Assembly: GCA_026770575.1 (NCBI GenBank)
Contig: MU657182.1
Location: 52,960-116,959, forward strand
Direction of reading: 5' to 3'
Source: Pelagophyceae sp. CCMP2097
Lineage: Eukaryota; Sar; Pelagophyceae
Length of the DNA: 64,000 nucleotides
The notes beneath the pieces were generated by a model. The model ran no database searches. It was given only the letters and a program-made list of their open reading frames with translations, and was not told where the DNA came from. This document shows, piece after piece, positions 1 to 12,300 of this stretch; position 1 is the first letter of the stretch, and each line of letters begins with the position of its first letter. The translations under genes and the position numbers were made by a program.

Positions 1-1424
1 GCCCGCCTGCTCCTTGGCGCGAACGATTGCGCCCGCGCGCTTCAAATCTTCGTCTGGCTGCACGACCCATTCTCGGCCGTCTGTGACGTTCCGCCAGACC
101 GTGCACGACCCAGAGACGCCGAACCGGGCCTTGCGCTCCGCGGAACGGACGACCTTGAGCTCGTTGCGGCAAAAGTTGTCCTGCCACCAGTCGCCGCAGA
201 CCATCGAACGGTCGCCGGCGTCGAAGCTAGTGAGGTATTCAGAGGGATCTACGGCGCGTCGGGCCGTCCGCGAATGGCGGGGAAGACTCACCGTTTCACC
301 AAGTCGGTCATGTGCGCGAGGAGGTGCGGCACGGTCGTGGCGCAGCCGCTTCGCGTCCACCAGTTCTTGTCCGGCAGGTGGTGCACCAGAAACGCTGCAA
401 AGTGGCGCGCAGGCAAGATCTTGCGCCGGCGGCAGTTCAGGTACATGTTCCACCCTCCCGCTCTGACGCGAGTAAAGCTCCCTGCCGTCTTTGTGACCCT
501 CAGGATGGCGCACTCGGCGTGCATGGCTTTGAGCTCGTCTCGCGCCGCGATCCAGGCGCCGGCGTGCGGGTTTACCATGGTCAGGTACAACTCGCCCCCA
601 ACTTCCACGGCGTGCCACGAGTCGACGTTATTCTCCCACGTCACCTGCTCCGCCCCCATGCCGATGCCAGTCTTCTCGAAGCGCTGCCACCCGAGGACGT
701 ACTTGTTGCCGTTCTCAACTGCCTCGAGTTTGCGAGAGGCCGCATAATAAGCCATGACGTGGCGCAGCTCGACGTGGACGTCGTCCTCGGCGTAGACGAA
801 GACATCAAAGTCGTCGAGGCGCGAGAGCATGTCCTGCCGGTGCAACATGGTGACTTCGAACCTAAAGTTTCGAAGCATCTTTGAGACCCGGGCATCGATA
901 CGGCACACGCACTTGAGCTCGGCGGGGCACATTCGGATCTCGAGCGCGATGGACCCGCCTGTGCGTTCACGCGTCGGCGGGTCCGCCGCGCTGCGCGTCT
1001 TCGAGGCGTCTCGAGGGTCGGCGCACCGCTGTAGCCGGAGCACGTCTGGACGATGCTACAGAGGCGCGCGTCGGCAAGGCCGAAAGGTGCGGGCCACGTA
1101 CTGCCGCAGTTCGGCTTCTTGGAGCGTGGTGTAAGGGTTACTGTCGCTTGTGTAGAGGATCATCTCGACCTGCAGCCCGCCCTCGCACATGGACACCGCC
1201 GAGAGGAATAACTGCAGAAGATGCACGTGCTGCTTGCGGTCGTACGCCGTGATGCAGTAGAGCAGCCGCAGAGGCGTGGAAACCGGCGAAACGGCGAGCC
1301 GCCGCGGGGAAACGCTCGACGACGGCACCTCGGAACCCGACGGCCCATCGTCCCGCCACGCCTCCGACGGCGCCGCGCCGCCGAGGGACAGCAGCCAGAC
1401 CGCCGCCGCGAGGGCGCGTCGCAT
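1..1424 (-). CDS. Secretory-pathway glycosyltransferase-like protein, 3' end beyond window
   Basis: The protein starts at an ATG at 1424 with a signal peptide or membrane anchor (hydrophobic residues 4-19). It then reads LLYCITAYDRKQ and later VFVYAEDDVHV, an acidic DxD-like motif after hydrophobic strands, followed by NPHAGAWIA. This resembles GT-A-fold glycosyltransferases of algae and fungi; an enzyme acting in ER or Golgi is inferred. Exon 2 (292 to about 990) ends at a clear GTGAGT donor. A 65-bp intron (227-291) with a CTAG acceptor leads to exon 3 (226 down to the window edge), which reads on in phase with a Cys/Trp-rich segment (CGDWWQDNFC). The first intron is less certain; the phase-consistent choice is 991-1059 (GTAGCA...GCAG). 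The protein is incomplete at its C terminus. The specific sugar and acceptor are unknown. Confidence 0.6.
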
Positions 1425-1925
1425 GATGCGCCCGCCGCGGGACGGGCGGCACCCGGCGGCGGAGCACGTGTATTGTGCGCTCGCTAAACCTTTTTGGCGA
1501 TCTACGCGGGCCGTAGGTGAACCCGATCCACTCCGCAGGCAGCGTAGCGCAGCGGAGGTGGGGACCGGGGGTTTCCGGTTGCAGTCCGTGAATTCCCGCG
1601 GCCACGCAGTGGGCGTGTGGAGGAGTGCGGTTCCTCGGGTGGGATATCTCTCTCCCCTGTTTTCCTCGCCGTCGCTCGCGCGTAAGCGTGGAAAGGCTTA
1701 AACGAACCGCTCTCTCGTAAACTGGAGGCTACCGTCCGTCCATGATGTCCCGGTTATGTGTTCCGATTGGAACCCATAACTGGGGGATTTAAGGTTATGT
1801 GCTCCGAATTGGGACCCACAAACCGGTACATCATGGACGGACGATAGCTTTTTTACGAGAGAGCGGTTCGAAAAGCCGCAGGAGGACGAGCTGCCTTCAA
1901 GCTCGCCCAGCCGGCGGCGACGGGT
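1425..1925. other. Intergenic region between divergent genes
   Basis: This is the upstream region shared by the minus-strand glycosyltransferase-like gene and the plus-strand RAP gene. Apart from the palindrome at 1703-1870 I see no ORF with plausible protein features. No TATA box or other promoter element is convincing. Confidence 0.5.
1703..1870. repeat. Palindromic (foldback/MITE-like) element
   Basis: The two ends are an imperfect inverted repeat of about 52 bp: 1703-1754 matches the reverse complement of 1819-1870, including CGAACCGCTCTCTCGTAAA at the tip and the core CGTCCGTCCATGATGT. The interior holds two tandem, self-complementary units of the form GGTTATGTGYTCCGAWTGG. The block lies just upstream of the RAP gene start at 1926. 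The flanks also share GGCTT beyond the tips. No transposase is present, so a non-autonomous element is inferred. Confidence 0.6.
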
Positions 1926-4900
1926 ATGCACAAGTTCCGGCCCCGCGCGTTTCCGGCGGGCCTCCTGCCGGCGGTCCGTCGTTTCGCCGGCCGCACGGCG
2001 GCGCGGGGTTCCACGGACCAGCCGCAACGCCCCGACGGCAAGGCAGCGGCGATCGCGCTGAACCAGCAGCTCGTGGCGAGCGAGCGAGCCGCCGACGTCC
2101 TGTTTCTCTTCAAGGACAAGGGCGGCGAGTTCAACCACGTCAACCTCGCGACGGCGCTGCACCGCCTCGGCAAACTCGGCCGTTCGTTCGAAAGGTCCTC
2201 TATGCCGCTCCTGCACAAGTTGGCGGAGCGCGCTGCATCGAGCATTATCAACGATTCAAAGCAGTGGGCGTCTCGGGGACTCGCGAATGCGTGCTGGGGC
2301 GTCGCCAAGATCGGCAACGTCGAAGCGCCGGCGCTGTTCGAGGCGGTCGCCGCAGATGCGCCAAAGAAGATCGCCACGTTCGACTCGCAAGCGCTCGCAA
2401 ACACCGTGTGGGCTTATGCGAAAGTGGGAGCCAAGGCGCCGGCGCTGTTCGAGGCCGTCGCCGCAGAAGCACCAAAGAAGATCGAGACGTTTGTGCCGCA
2501 ATCCCTCGCGAACATCGTGTGGGCCTATGCGACGGCGGGAGTCGAGGCGCCGGCTTTATTTGAAGCGGTCGCCGCAGAAGCATCAAAGAAGATCGCGATG
2601 TTCNNNNNNNNNNCGCCGCAGAAGCATCAAAGAAGATCGCGATGTTCGACCCGCAAGCGCTCACGAACATCGTGTGGGCCTATGCGACGGCGGGAGTCGA
2701 GGCGCCGGTGCTGTTCAAGGCAGTTGCTGCAGAAGCACCAAAGAAGATCGCGACGTTCATTCCGCAGGCGCTCGCGAACACCGTTTGGGCTTATGCGACG
2801 GCGAGCGTCGAGGCGCCGGCGCTGTTCGCGGCAGTCGCCGCAGAATCATCAAAGAAGATCGCGGCGTTCAATTCGCAAAACCTCACAAACACTGTGTGGG
2901 CTTATGCAACTGCGAGAGTCGAGGCGCCGGCGCTGTTCGACGCGGTCGCTGCAGAATCGTCAAAGAAGATTGCGACGTTCAAGCCGCAAGGCCTCGCAAA
3001 CACCGCATGGGCTTATGCGACAGTGAGAGTCGAGGCGCCGGCACTGTTCAAGGCGGTTGCCGCAGAAGCATCGAAGAAGATCGCGGCATTCAATTCTCAA
3101 GACCTCGCGAACACTGTGTGGGCCTATGCGACGGCGGGAGTCGAGGCGCCAGCGCTGTTCGAGGCGGTCGCCACAGAAGCACCTAAGAAGATCGCGATAT
3201 TCGACCCGCAAAACCTCGCGAATACCGTGTGGGCTTATGCAACGGCAGGGGTTGAGGCGCCGGCGCTGCTCGAGGCAGTCGCCGCAGAATCATCCAAGAA
3301 GATCGCCATGTTCAATTCGCAAGACCTCGCGAACACTGTGTGGGCGTATGCAACGGCGGGAGTCGCGGTGCCGGCACTGTTCGAGGCTGTCGCCGCAGAA
3401 GCACCAAAGAAGATCGCGGCGTTCAATTCGCAAAACCTCGCGAACACCGTGTGGGCCTATGCGGCGGCTAGGGTCGAGGCCCCGGCGCTGTTCGAGGCCG
3501 TCGCTGCAGCATCATCGGAGAAGATTGCGACGTTCACTTCGCAAAACCTCGCAAACACCGTGTGGGCTTACGCAACTGCTGGAGTCGCGGCGCCGGTGCT
3601 CTTCGAGGCGGTCGCCGCAGAAGTACCGAAGAAGATCGCGACGTTCAATTCGCAAGCGCTCTCGAACATCGTGTGGGCTTTTTCAACGGCGGGATTCGAG
3701 GCGCCAGCGCTGTTTGAGGCGGTCGCTGCTGAATCATCAAAGAAGATGGCGACGTTCGATCCTCAAGCGCTCGCAAACGTCGTGTGGGCTTATGCGACGG
3801 CGGGAGTCGAAGCTCCGGCGCTGTTCGAGGCCGTCGCTGCGGCATCATCGGAGAAGATCGCGACGTTCAATTTTCAAAACCTCGCAAACACCGCGTGGGC
3901 TTATGCAGCGGTGGGAGTCGAAGCGCCGGCGCTGTTCGCGGCCGTCGCTATAGAAGCATCAAAGCAGATCGAAACGTTCGACACGCAAGCGCTCTCGAAC
4001 ATCGTGTGGGCTTATTCAACGGCGGGAGTCAAGGCGCCGGCGCTGTTCGAGGCGGTCGCCGCAGAGGCACCAAAGAAGATCGCGACGTTCAACCCACAGG
4101 ACCTCGCAAACACCGTGTGGGCTTATGCGACGGCGGGAGTCGCGGCGCCGGTGCTGTTCGAGGTAGTCGGCGTAGAAGCACCAAAGAAGATTGCGACGTT
4201 CAGTTCACAAGCGCTCGCGAACACCGTATGGGCCTATTCGACGGCGGGCGTCGCGGCACCAGCGCTCTTCGAGGCGGTCGCCGCGGAGGCACCAAAGAAG
4301 ATCGCGACGTTCAATTCGCAAGAGCTCGCGAACACCGTGTGGGCTTATGCGATGGCTGGCGTCGCGGCTCTGGCGCTGTTTGAGGTGATTGCTTTGAGAA
4401 TCGGAGCAAAGATCAGCGAGTTCAGTTCCGATGCGCTTTCTCAGCTGCACCCAGTCTACGTTCATCTCCGACTGGAGGCGCCGCAGCACGCATTGACTTT
4501 GCTCCTGAGTCGGCACGAGGCCGACCTTCGTGCAGCTTATAGTCGTCTAGAGCCGAGCCCATCTCGATCGCAGCGCGATGCGTCGGCGGCGCTCTCCCGC
4601 ATTGGATGGGCGCACGAGTTCGAGCACGTCACTGCCGAAGGGATCAGCCTCGACATGGCTCAGCCGGCTTCAAAGGTCGCTGTGGAATTCGACGGTCCGA
4701 CCCATTATCTCGTGGGTTCCTCGGCGGATGACGTTCCGACTCGCGTGCTCGACGGCAAGTCCAAGTTCAAAACGAGACTGCTCCGCCGTCTGGGCTGGAA
4801 GCTGGTCCGCGTGCCTTACTTTGAATGGCAGACGCGGTCGAGTGCCGAACGAGAAGCGTACCTGCGCGACGAAATGGCCGACGCGTTCAGTCCGAGACGA

Positions 4901-5116
4901 GACGCCGCCGTCCAGTCAGCGGACGGAGGCGATGCGTCGGCGACGACGGGCGAGGCTGCGAGCCGCGAGTGCGGCGAAGCAGCGTACTCGCAGATGATGG
5001 TCAAGGATCTCAAGGCGCTCTTGAAAGAGCGCGGCCTCAAGCAGGCGGGCCTCAAGAAGGAGCTCGTGCGGCGCCTCGAGGACGAGGACCAGAGGCCGAG
5101 GGAAAGGCTGTCATAA
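1926..5116 (+). CDS. RAP-domain protein with about 19 tandem 37-residue repeats and a C-terminal SAP domain
   Basis: The ATG at 1926 opens a basic, Arg/Pro-rich N terminus typical of an organelle targeting peptide. From about 2270 to 4440 there are about 19 copies of a 37-residue (111-bp) repeat with the core LANTVWAYATAGVEAPALF, like the helical repeats of RAP/FASTK/octotricopeptide-type organelle RNA factors. A RAP domain follows (AVEFDGPTHY at about 4678, then GWKLVRVPYFEW at about 4794). A SAP helix-turn-helix (MVKDLKALLKERGLK) precedes the stop. By family, the role is likely RNA processing or translation in mitochondrion or plastid. Ten Ns at 2604-2613 break the frame. The 34 bases before and after the Ns are identical, and overlapping them restores one continuous frame, so I treat this as one gene. 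Repeats are nearly identical at DNA level, implying recent homogenisation. Confidence 0.88.
2604..2613. other. Assembly gap (10 N) inside the RAP gene
   Basis: The run of N is flanked by identical 34-base sequences (2570-2603 and 2614-2647) from one repeat unit. The gap therefore most likely separates overlapping contig ends, or hides an unknown number of repeat units. Confidence 0.9.
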
Positions 5117-5449
5117 GATATATGTACATTCCTTGTGGATAAGCCCTCCCTCGTTCTCCGCGTCGCATGCAGCCTGCGGGCACTCCCTTTCCCAATCTAG
5201 ATCTAAAGTGTGCATGGTGGCCGGTCCTGGGTCGGCCTCGAGCGCGCCGGTCGTTCAAACCGTGTTATTCCGAGTTGTATAATTTCCGGGCGTCGTCTAG
5301 TACCAGCAGCCTCTGCACTTGGCGTTGGCGCCGGCGGGCTTTGGCGGTGGCTTGGTCGGCGCTGGCGGCCGCCAGCCGGGGCGGCTCTGGCGCCAATCAG
5401 CGCGGCTCTGGCGGACATTCGACCTTCGCGACTCGAGCAGCATAGGGTC
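5117..5449. other. Intergenic region between convergent genes
   Basis: The stretch lies between the RAP gene stop (+) and the stop of the minus-strand gene at 5450. Only short, Arg/Pro-rich frames of random type are present. I see no RNA gene or repeat in it. Confidence 0.5.
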
Positions 5450-6015
5450 CTACGTCGCCTTTCCATGGACCGCGGGGCCCGCGACGCGCGCGACCATGAC
5501 TCGTCCGTCGTGGCCTCTGACGGTCCGGCGCCGCGAAAAGAGGCTCTCTAGTCTCTCGCGAGCCGCGCTCTCGCCACGGACCTGCCTCCAGCCTATTCCC
5601 TGGCTACTGGTCGAGTCGTCGGTGCCGTCGTCGGAGCCGCCCGGCCCGCCGATGTACGTCAGCGCCGGGTGCTCGCGGCAGTTGGCGCGGGGTCTCGGCA
5701 CGTAACTCGACATTTCGATAAATTGCTTCTTCCGTTTCGGCCGCGGCCCGCCGTTGTCGGGGGGGCGCGAGCGCGCAGGCGGCGGGCGCCACGGCCCTGC
5801 GCGCAGTCGTGCGCTGGCGGCGACGGCCCCGCGGCGCGGCACTCACGCGTTTGCTCGCCGGCGTCGTCGCTGCCACTTCGCAGCGGGGTCTCGTCGCCGT
5901 ATACGGGCGACGAGGACCGCTCCGAGTTTCGCTCCGACGGCGCGTAGGACCGTTCGGAGGGTGTGAAGTCCCCTTCCTCGCCCTCCACCATGAGCGACGC
6001 GGCCACCGTCGTCAT
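5450..6015 (-). CDS. Uncharacterised Ser-rich two-exon protein
   Basis: The model starts at the ATG at 6015 (MTTVAASLMVEGEEG) and continues with a Ser/Glu-rich segment (SERSYAPSERNSERSSS). Exon 1 is 5847-6015 and ends at GTGAGT. The intron is 5797-5846 (50 bp, GCGCAG acceptor) and the phase closes into exon 2 (5450-5796), which contains a basic patch RPKRKKQFIEM and then EHPALTYIGGPGGSDDG. The total is about 171 residues. The frame stays open upstream of 6015 with no earlier ATG, so a further 5' exon is possible. I recognise no domain. Protein-like composition, a good donor and phase agreement support a gene; lack of homology keeps confidence moderate. Confidence 0.4.
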
Positions 6016-6380
6016 CCCGGCTGCGGCGACGCTTTCCGAGGCGCCGCGGCGGCCAAACAGGCGGTCCTTCGGGCCTTTCCACAACCGCTGAAGCACCGCG
6101 CCTGCCGCTCCAGGCAGGCGGCGCCGCAGAGCCGGAATTCAGTTCTTCGTTTCAGAGGCCTTTTGAGGATTTGATTCGGTTGAGCACATTCTCGGCGGGT
6201 TTTACACCGTGGGAAAGTCGACGGTGCCGAAAGCGCGAATTCCCTCGCGGCACGCGCGCGGATCGACCTCGGCCTTTTGCGTTTCCCGAGAAGGCCGCCG
6301 GGTTTCCCGTATCGGCGCGGATGGCCTCGCGCTGGCCTGCATCTTTGCGGAGCGACTCTTCCGATTCTCGCCTTGGGCGC

Positions 6381-9300
6381 ATGGGCCTCCCTCTTACAGA
6401 GGACGAGATGATGGCCCTCGCCGTAAGCAACTCCAGGGTCTCCGGCGAGCCTCTGCACGAGGCCGACCTCACGGCGCTGGACGACGTGATCACTTTATTG
6501 CACGAAGTGCTGGACGACCCGAGCGCGACGGACGACGCGGCTGACTTGGTTCACGAACTGGGCAACAAGTGCGCCGCGCTGTCAAGGTGCGCCTTTGTCC
6601 GGCGGTAATGCATCCTCCGATGCATCGGAGCCCAAATGCATCGCCGACGGCATGGCCCCCCCGACGCCCTTTGACACTTTGACGCCGCTCGACGCATCAT
6701 AGACGCATCGATAGGCAACTGTCGCTGGCCATCGACGCAGAGGCCGCGCGCGAGGCGGACGGCCGGCGCGAGGCGTACGTCGCGCAGCTGATCGGGCTGC
6801 AGGAGCGCGCGGTGGCCGTACTCCGGAGCGCGGGTATCGAGGCGCCGACGCACCCCCACGACGAAAGCCCGCGCGCGCCCGGCGAGCAGCGGTGAGCAAA
6901 TCGCGTGACGCCGTCGACGGCGGACGATTTTCCGCCGATTCTGGTACTTTTCGTAGGAGCACGCTGCTCAGAGACATCACGGGCCTACGCAGCGACCAGC
7001 GGCCGCGACGGTGCGCGCTGCCGTCCCTACCCCAAAGTGGGCACCCGGTGTGAAGCACGCGTCCTGCGCGGATCCGCTTTTTGAAGCAGAGCGCTTTGAA
7101 TACCACTCGCAGGCAAGCTGCGGCGGCGCGCCTGGCCGTGGGCGTCCGGCTGGCGATGCGTTCGGCCAAGGGCACGGCGCTGCGCGACGCGGCGGCCATG
7201 GGCGCTCTGGGGGCGCTGGCGTCTGCGTTTACGGCGGCCGTGAAGCATAACGAGTTGGAAGTGCGTCGCAAACTTCGCGAAGCGTCGTCGACGCGAGCAG
7301 GAGAGCATTTTGGGGGGCGCGCACAACGACGTTTTTGTTGGAATAGGTGCAGCACTCGGCGGCCATCGCCATCGCCGCTCTCATCCCGACGGAGCACGAG
7401 CCGACGACGCTGCTCCAGTACGCACCGGCGCTCCTCGACGCGCTGCGCGTCGCTCTCAAGGCGCCGACGGAGGCGGCTGCGGGGTCGACGTCCTCGGACG
7501 TGCACTCGGTGGCCGTCGCCGTGGCGCATTTCACAGTCCTGCTCCAGCAGGGGTAGGTGCCCTCGAGGAGAGGACTAGATTGAGCCCCCGTCGGCTCCTC
7601 GTGAAGACCCTGCCTTCTAGATGGGCGGGCGACCAGGACGACCTCCTCTGCGCCGCCGCAAACGCGCCGGGAAACGGTGCGTCTTTTTGAGATGCGTCTT
7701 TCGTAAGAGGTTTCCCCGAGAGGACGCGCCTGAGACCGCGAGGGCACCGTAGAAGCCGACGCCCGCGTTTTAGGCGCCGCGGACAAGCACCAGCCTTGGT
7801 TCGCGGCGGGCGATTCTTTTTTGGGCGACGCGCCGGAACCGAGCCCGCCGCCGTCGCCTGCGTGGCGGCAGAAGCGCAAGACTGACCCCGCAAACCCAGC
7901 CGCCGTCGACGCCCGCGCCGCCGCCGTCGCGCAGCGCACGCTCGACGCCCTCGCCGCCGCCTGCTGCGACGCCGCCATGGCCACGTGCCGCGCCAACAAA
8001 CGGCCGTCGCTGACGCCGACGCTCGCCGCCGCGCCGCCGCCGCCGCCTACAGACGGCGACGCGGGCACCGACGCCCTCGTCGCGTTTGCGCTCGCCAACC
8101 TCGCGCAGCTGCCCGCGGCGCGCGCGCTCCTCGTGCGCCGCGGCGCGCTCACCGCGATAGCGAGCTGGTGCGTTTTGTATTCGGGATTTGGTTGTCGGAC
8201 CAGGGCTCGGAGGCCACCGACTCGGAGCGAGGGCGTGCCTGAGGCGCCATCGTCTCAGGCTTCGGACGCGGCCGTGCTCGGAGCTGCACAGGCACGCGGC
8301 GGCGGCGTTGGCGTCGCTGTGCGGCTCGGCTGGTGAATATGGAGACATTTTGAACAATGAACCTCTCAGCGGCGCGATGGGCGCCCTCAGCCACGTCCTT
8401 GAGCCCGTCGACGTCCACACGCGCGGGTGAGAGGTTGGCCGCGGGGGAAGGAGACTGACCGCGAGCGACGTCGGTTGTCTTGTGAAAAAGGAGAATGGGA
8501 CGCGGGCACCAAAGATCGCCCGTGCGCCAAATATGCGCCCCAGGTGGATCGACGCGCGCATCGCCGTGACCGGCGGCGCGACACCGTGTCGACGACGGTC
8601 GGAAAATCCGTCGGACAAGGGGTGATTCTGGAGCGAGGTTGCGAAATACGTTAGGCGCTCTCTCGGCGCTGCTGCCGCTGGCGCGCGCCCCCATCGCCAC
8701 CGTGCGCGAGCACGTCGCCGCGGCCGTGGCGGCGCTGGCGTCGCGGCCGCCGAACCGGCCGGCCATAGTCGCCGCGGGAGGGCCCGCGGCGCTGTTGGAC
8801 GTGCAAAACCCGCGTCCGACATGCCCGTCGGGAAACCGTCGCGGGGAACAGTCGTGAGCAGAGGCGATGCCCGAGGGGAGACTCCATCATCCGCGCGTCG
8901 TCCTCGTGCGGTCGGCCGTACCGCGGTGAAGGGGTGATGCCAGAGCGAGCGCCGGCATGCCGTCCGATGAATGTGCAACAATACATCCAGGTGCTGACCC
9001 GCGCGGCGCGCGACGTGCGCGTGGCGCAGCGGTACGACTGCGCGGCGCGGCTGTGCGAGATGTCAATTTGCGCTTTGGAGAGTTTAGCTCTGGAGGTTGT
9101 CTTTGCCGAGCCGGACGACATGTCACGCGGAGATTACGACGGCGACGACGACGACGAGGCGCGCGACTCCGAGCTGGCCGCAGACGGCGACGCGCCGCCG
9201 CCGCCCGAGGAGCCGCCGTCGCCGGCGTCGTCAGCGGCGTCGCGGGCGTCGTCGCACAGAGCGGACGGCGCGCGAGTCGGGTCTAAGTTAGTGGACAAAG

Positions 9301-12300
9301 GCGCTCTCTCACTTTTCGTCGCCGTCGCCTGCCGCGCGCCGCCGCGGACGTCCCTCCGCTTGGCCGCGGTGCGCGCTCTTGCAGTGCTGTCCGACGATGA
9401 AAGAGGCTGCGGGGCGTCGTTGTGGCACAAATATTTTGAAACCTCTGAAATGCCCATTCCAAAGCGCCTCTCCAACTCGGGCGGCGGCGACGACGACGAC
9501 ACCGAGCGCTACAAGGCTCTCTACGCGCCCGCGGTGAGCGCCGACGCGGATGAGATTGCGGGAAAACCTTGCTTGCTTCAAGTAACATCCACCGAGGGTC
9601 CCTTGCCCGCAGCACAACGCACCTTGCCCGACGTGTCGTTGCCCTCTAGGCGGTCGACGTCTTGGTTCGGCTGGGCGCGTCGCTGGACCACGAGCACGAC
9701 GAGCCGGGCGCGCAGACGCGGAGCGCTTCGTCAAGGCGGAGCTCGTGGTGCCTCGATGAAGACGAGGCGGATTATAATTATCCAGCTTCTGCGGACCGCC
9801 CGGACCTCGCAGTCGACGCCATCGAAGCGCTCCACGTCGCCTTCGTCCTCGCAAACGTCGCGTGCGTCGGGACAAGGCGGGGGGGCGTTTGTTGAAAGGC
9901 AGACGCTGTAGGTCGCAGCCGGCTCTCGCGGAGCGTTTAGTGTGGCGGCACGGCGCGACGCCGGTGCTGCTGCACATGCTTCGTTCGAACCGGCTGGCTT
10001 TAAAGGCGCAGGCGCTGCGGGCCTTGGCGAATCTGGCGCCGCCGCTGTTGCAATCGCCAGCGCGGAGCCGATGGACGCCCGAGGGCGACGTCCTCGACGT
10101 CGACGCCGCCGCCGCAACCGCGGCGGCCCTCGTCGACGCCGCGTTGGCCGCGTTGGACGCGAGCGTGAGCATGTGCAAGGACCGCAGCTTGGACGAGGCG
10201 GAGCTGGACGTGCGCAAGAGCGCCCACGCTTGGAAAACGGGGCCCCGTCCTTTGTTTCGCATGTTCTTCCAGGATGCCCTCGTACGCCGCTCTAGGTCTC
10301 GGAGCAGCTGGTGTACGAGGCTGTCCGGTGCATAAAATCTTTAGCCTACGCGGAGCCTTTGCGGCAGCCTCTGGTATCCCGGGCCTTGAAGCCTCTTCTC
10401 AGCATTGCAATCGACGCGCGCGGGTCTTCGGCGCAGCTGCGAGCTTTGGCAGAGGCGGCGCTGGTGACGTTGGGCTTTGAAGGCGGCGCCCGCGATTTGG
10501 AACTGTGCGGCAACGACGCGCGCCTCCTGAACGAGTGGTTCTTGCTTCGCCGAGCTCTAGAAATCCAAAACGCCCTGCACCACGACTACGCCCGAGCTCT
10601 CGCTTATAACTGGCCCTACGACGACGACGAGGCCGAGGCCCCCGAGACCAAAATGCCATTGGCTTTAGTGCTCCGCCAGGGCCACCGGCGGCACTCCTCG
10701 GGAGCCGACGGCGACTGGACGGACGCTCTCCGGGCCACGGTCCGCAACATCCTCCTCAACCCGCTGGCCGTCGCGCGGTCCGGCGCGCTCTTCCGCTGCG
10801 GGTCTACGGATGCTCTATTTGAAGAAGGTTTCGACTTTGACATGTTGCCGCAAGGCCTGCTCCCTGTGCGGTCTTTGCTCGGGCCGGCTCTGGCGGGCGT
10901 GGCGTCCCCGCTCGCGCCGCGCGACGCGCGCCGGCCGCGCGGCGTCTCGGCGCGCGCCGCCTCGGAAGAGGTCCCGGAGGCGCCGATGCTGGGCCGACGG
11001 TCGAAGACGGTCTCGGACGCCGCGGTCTCAGCTTCCGAAGATCGCTCGTCGGGCGAGTTGCGGCCGGAGGAGGCGGAGGACGACCTCGAGCGCAGCGTCC
11101 TCGGCGCGGCGGCGGCGCTGCCGGCGTGGTGGGCCGCCGCACGCTCCGAGTTAGAGGCCAAAGCTGCAACGCAGGCCGCCGCGGGCGACGCGGCAGCGGA
11201 CGAGGCCGCGGACGAGGCCACTTTGGAGCCACCGCCGCCGCCGCCGCCGCCGCCTCCGGAGGGGCCACCGCCGTCGCCCGTGACGCCGGCGCCGCAAAAG
11301 GAGGTGCTGCCGCCGCCGACTCCCGTTGCCGCGCCGAAAGCCGCGCCGGAAGAGGAGGCCAAGGAGCCAGGGGGCCAGCCCGCAAGGAAATGGCGCGTGG
11401 CCATCAAGGCCGTCGTGGCTCTGGTGCGCATGGGCCGTGCGGAGGGGCCCGAGGCTGACCGCTTTGGGACGTACGACGCCGGGGACGGCCCTCCGCCGCC
11501 GGCGGTGCAGCCCAGCGACGCCAAGCTGCGCAAGTCCGCGACGTTCAACGACGGCCCGCCGTTTTCGCGCGAGGGCGCCGCGCCGCCGAAGATGACGCTG
11601 ATGCGGCGGACGTCTTCGGCGTCCCCGACGACTTCGCCTCAAAACGCGGCCGTCGCGGCCGCAGAAGACCTGCCGCCGTTGACTTTACGGAGGTCGGCTT
11701 CCGCGACCGCCTCGGAGCCGCGCTTGTCGCCGCCGCATGGCCGCTTTTCCACGCCGACGGACGACGGCGAGCCGCACGCGCGGCTTTTGAAATCTCTCAG
11801 AGCGCATTTCCCCTGCAGTCTGCAACGCCGAGCGGTGGCGCCGCTGCACCGGCTGCCGGGCGGCTCGGCGACGTGGCACCCTTCCGCCATGCGCGTCGTG
11901 GCGCTGGCGTCGCGGCAATACTTTAGCTTTGCTCGGGAAGCGCGCGTGATCCACCGTCTTGTCGGCGACTCTACGGAGCGGTGGGGCTTGGTCTTCCGGG
12001 AGTCGCGCTTCGCGGGCGAGTTCTGCGAGTTGTTGCTCTCGTGCCTCGCGAGCGTCGTGGCCATTGAGTCGCTGACCTTTGTAAACACGTTGGCAACGCA
12101 CCCCGCCCAGACTCCTGCCCAATTATCCTTTTTTGGAGGCGACCAGCGCGAACCCGAGCTGCACGCCTCGACGGTCCTGGCCTACCTCGTGGGCGCGCTG
12201 CCGCAGAGCGTGCGCAGCGTCACGCTGGACCGCGCGTTGGGCCGGGACGCTCTGCAGATTCTCGGCATTCTGCTCCGAACGGCGGAAGAGCGGAGGACCA

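Noticed and set aside
1540..1600. tRNA-like A-box and B-box words (TAGCGCAGCGG, then GGTTGCAGTCC)
   Set aside because: The D stem and acceptor stem do not pair, so no cloverleaf can be drawn.
2270..4440. Regular 111-bp repeats as a CRISPR or satellite array
   Set aside because: The repeats are contiguous, multiples of three and encode a conserved helical unit; there are no spacers.
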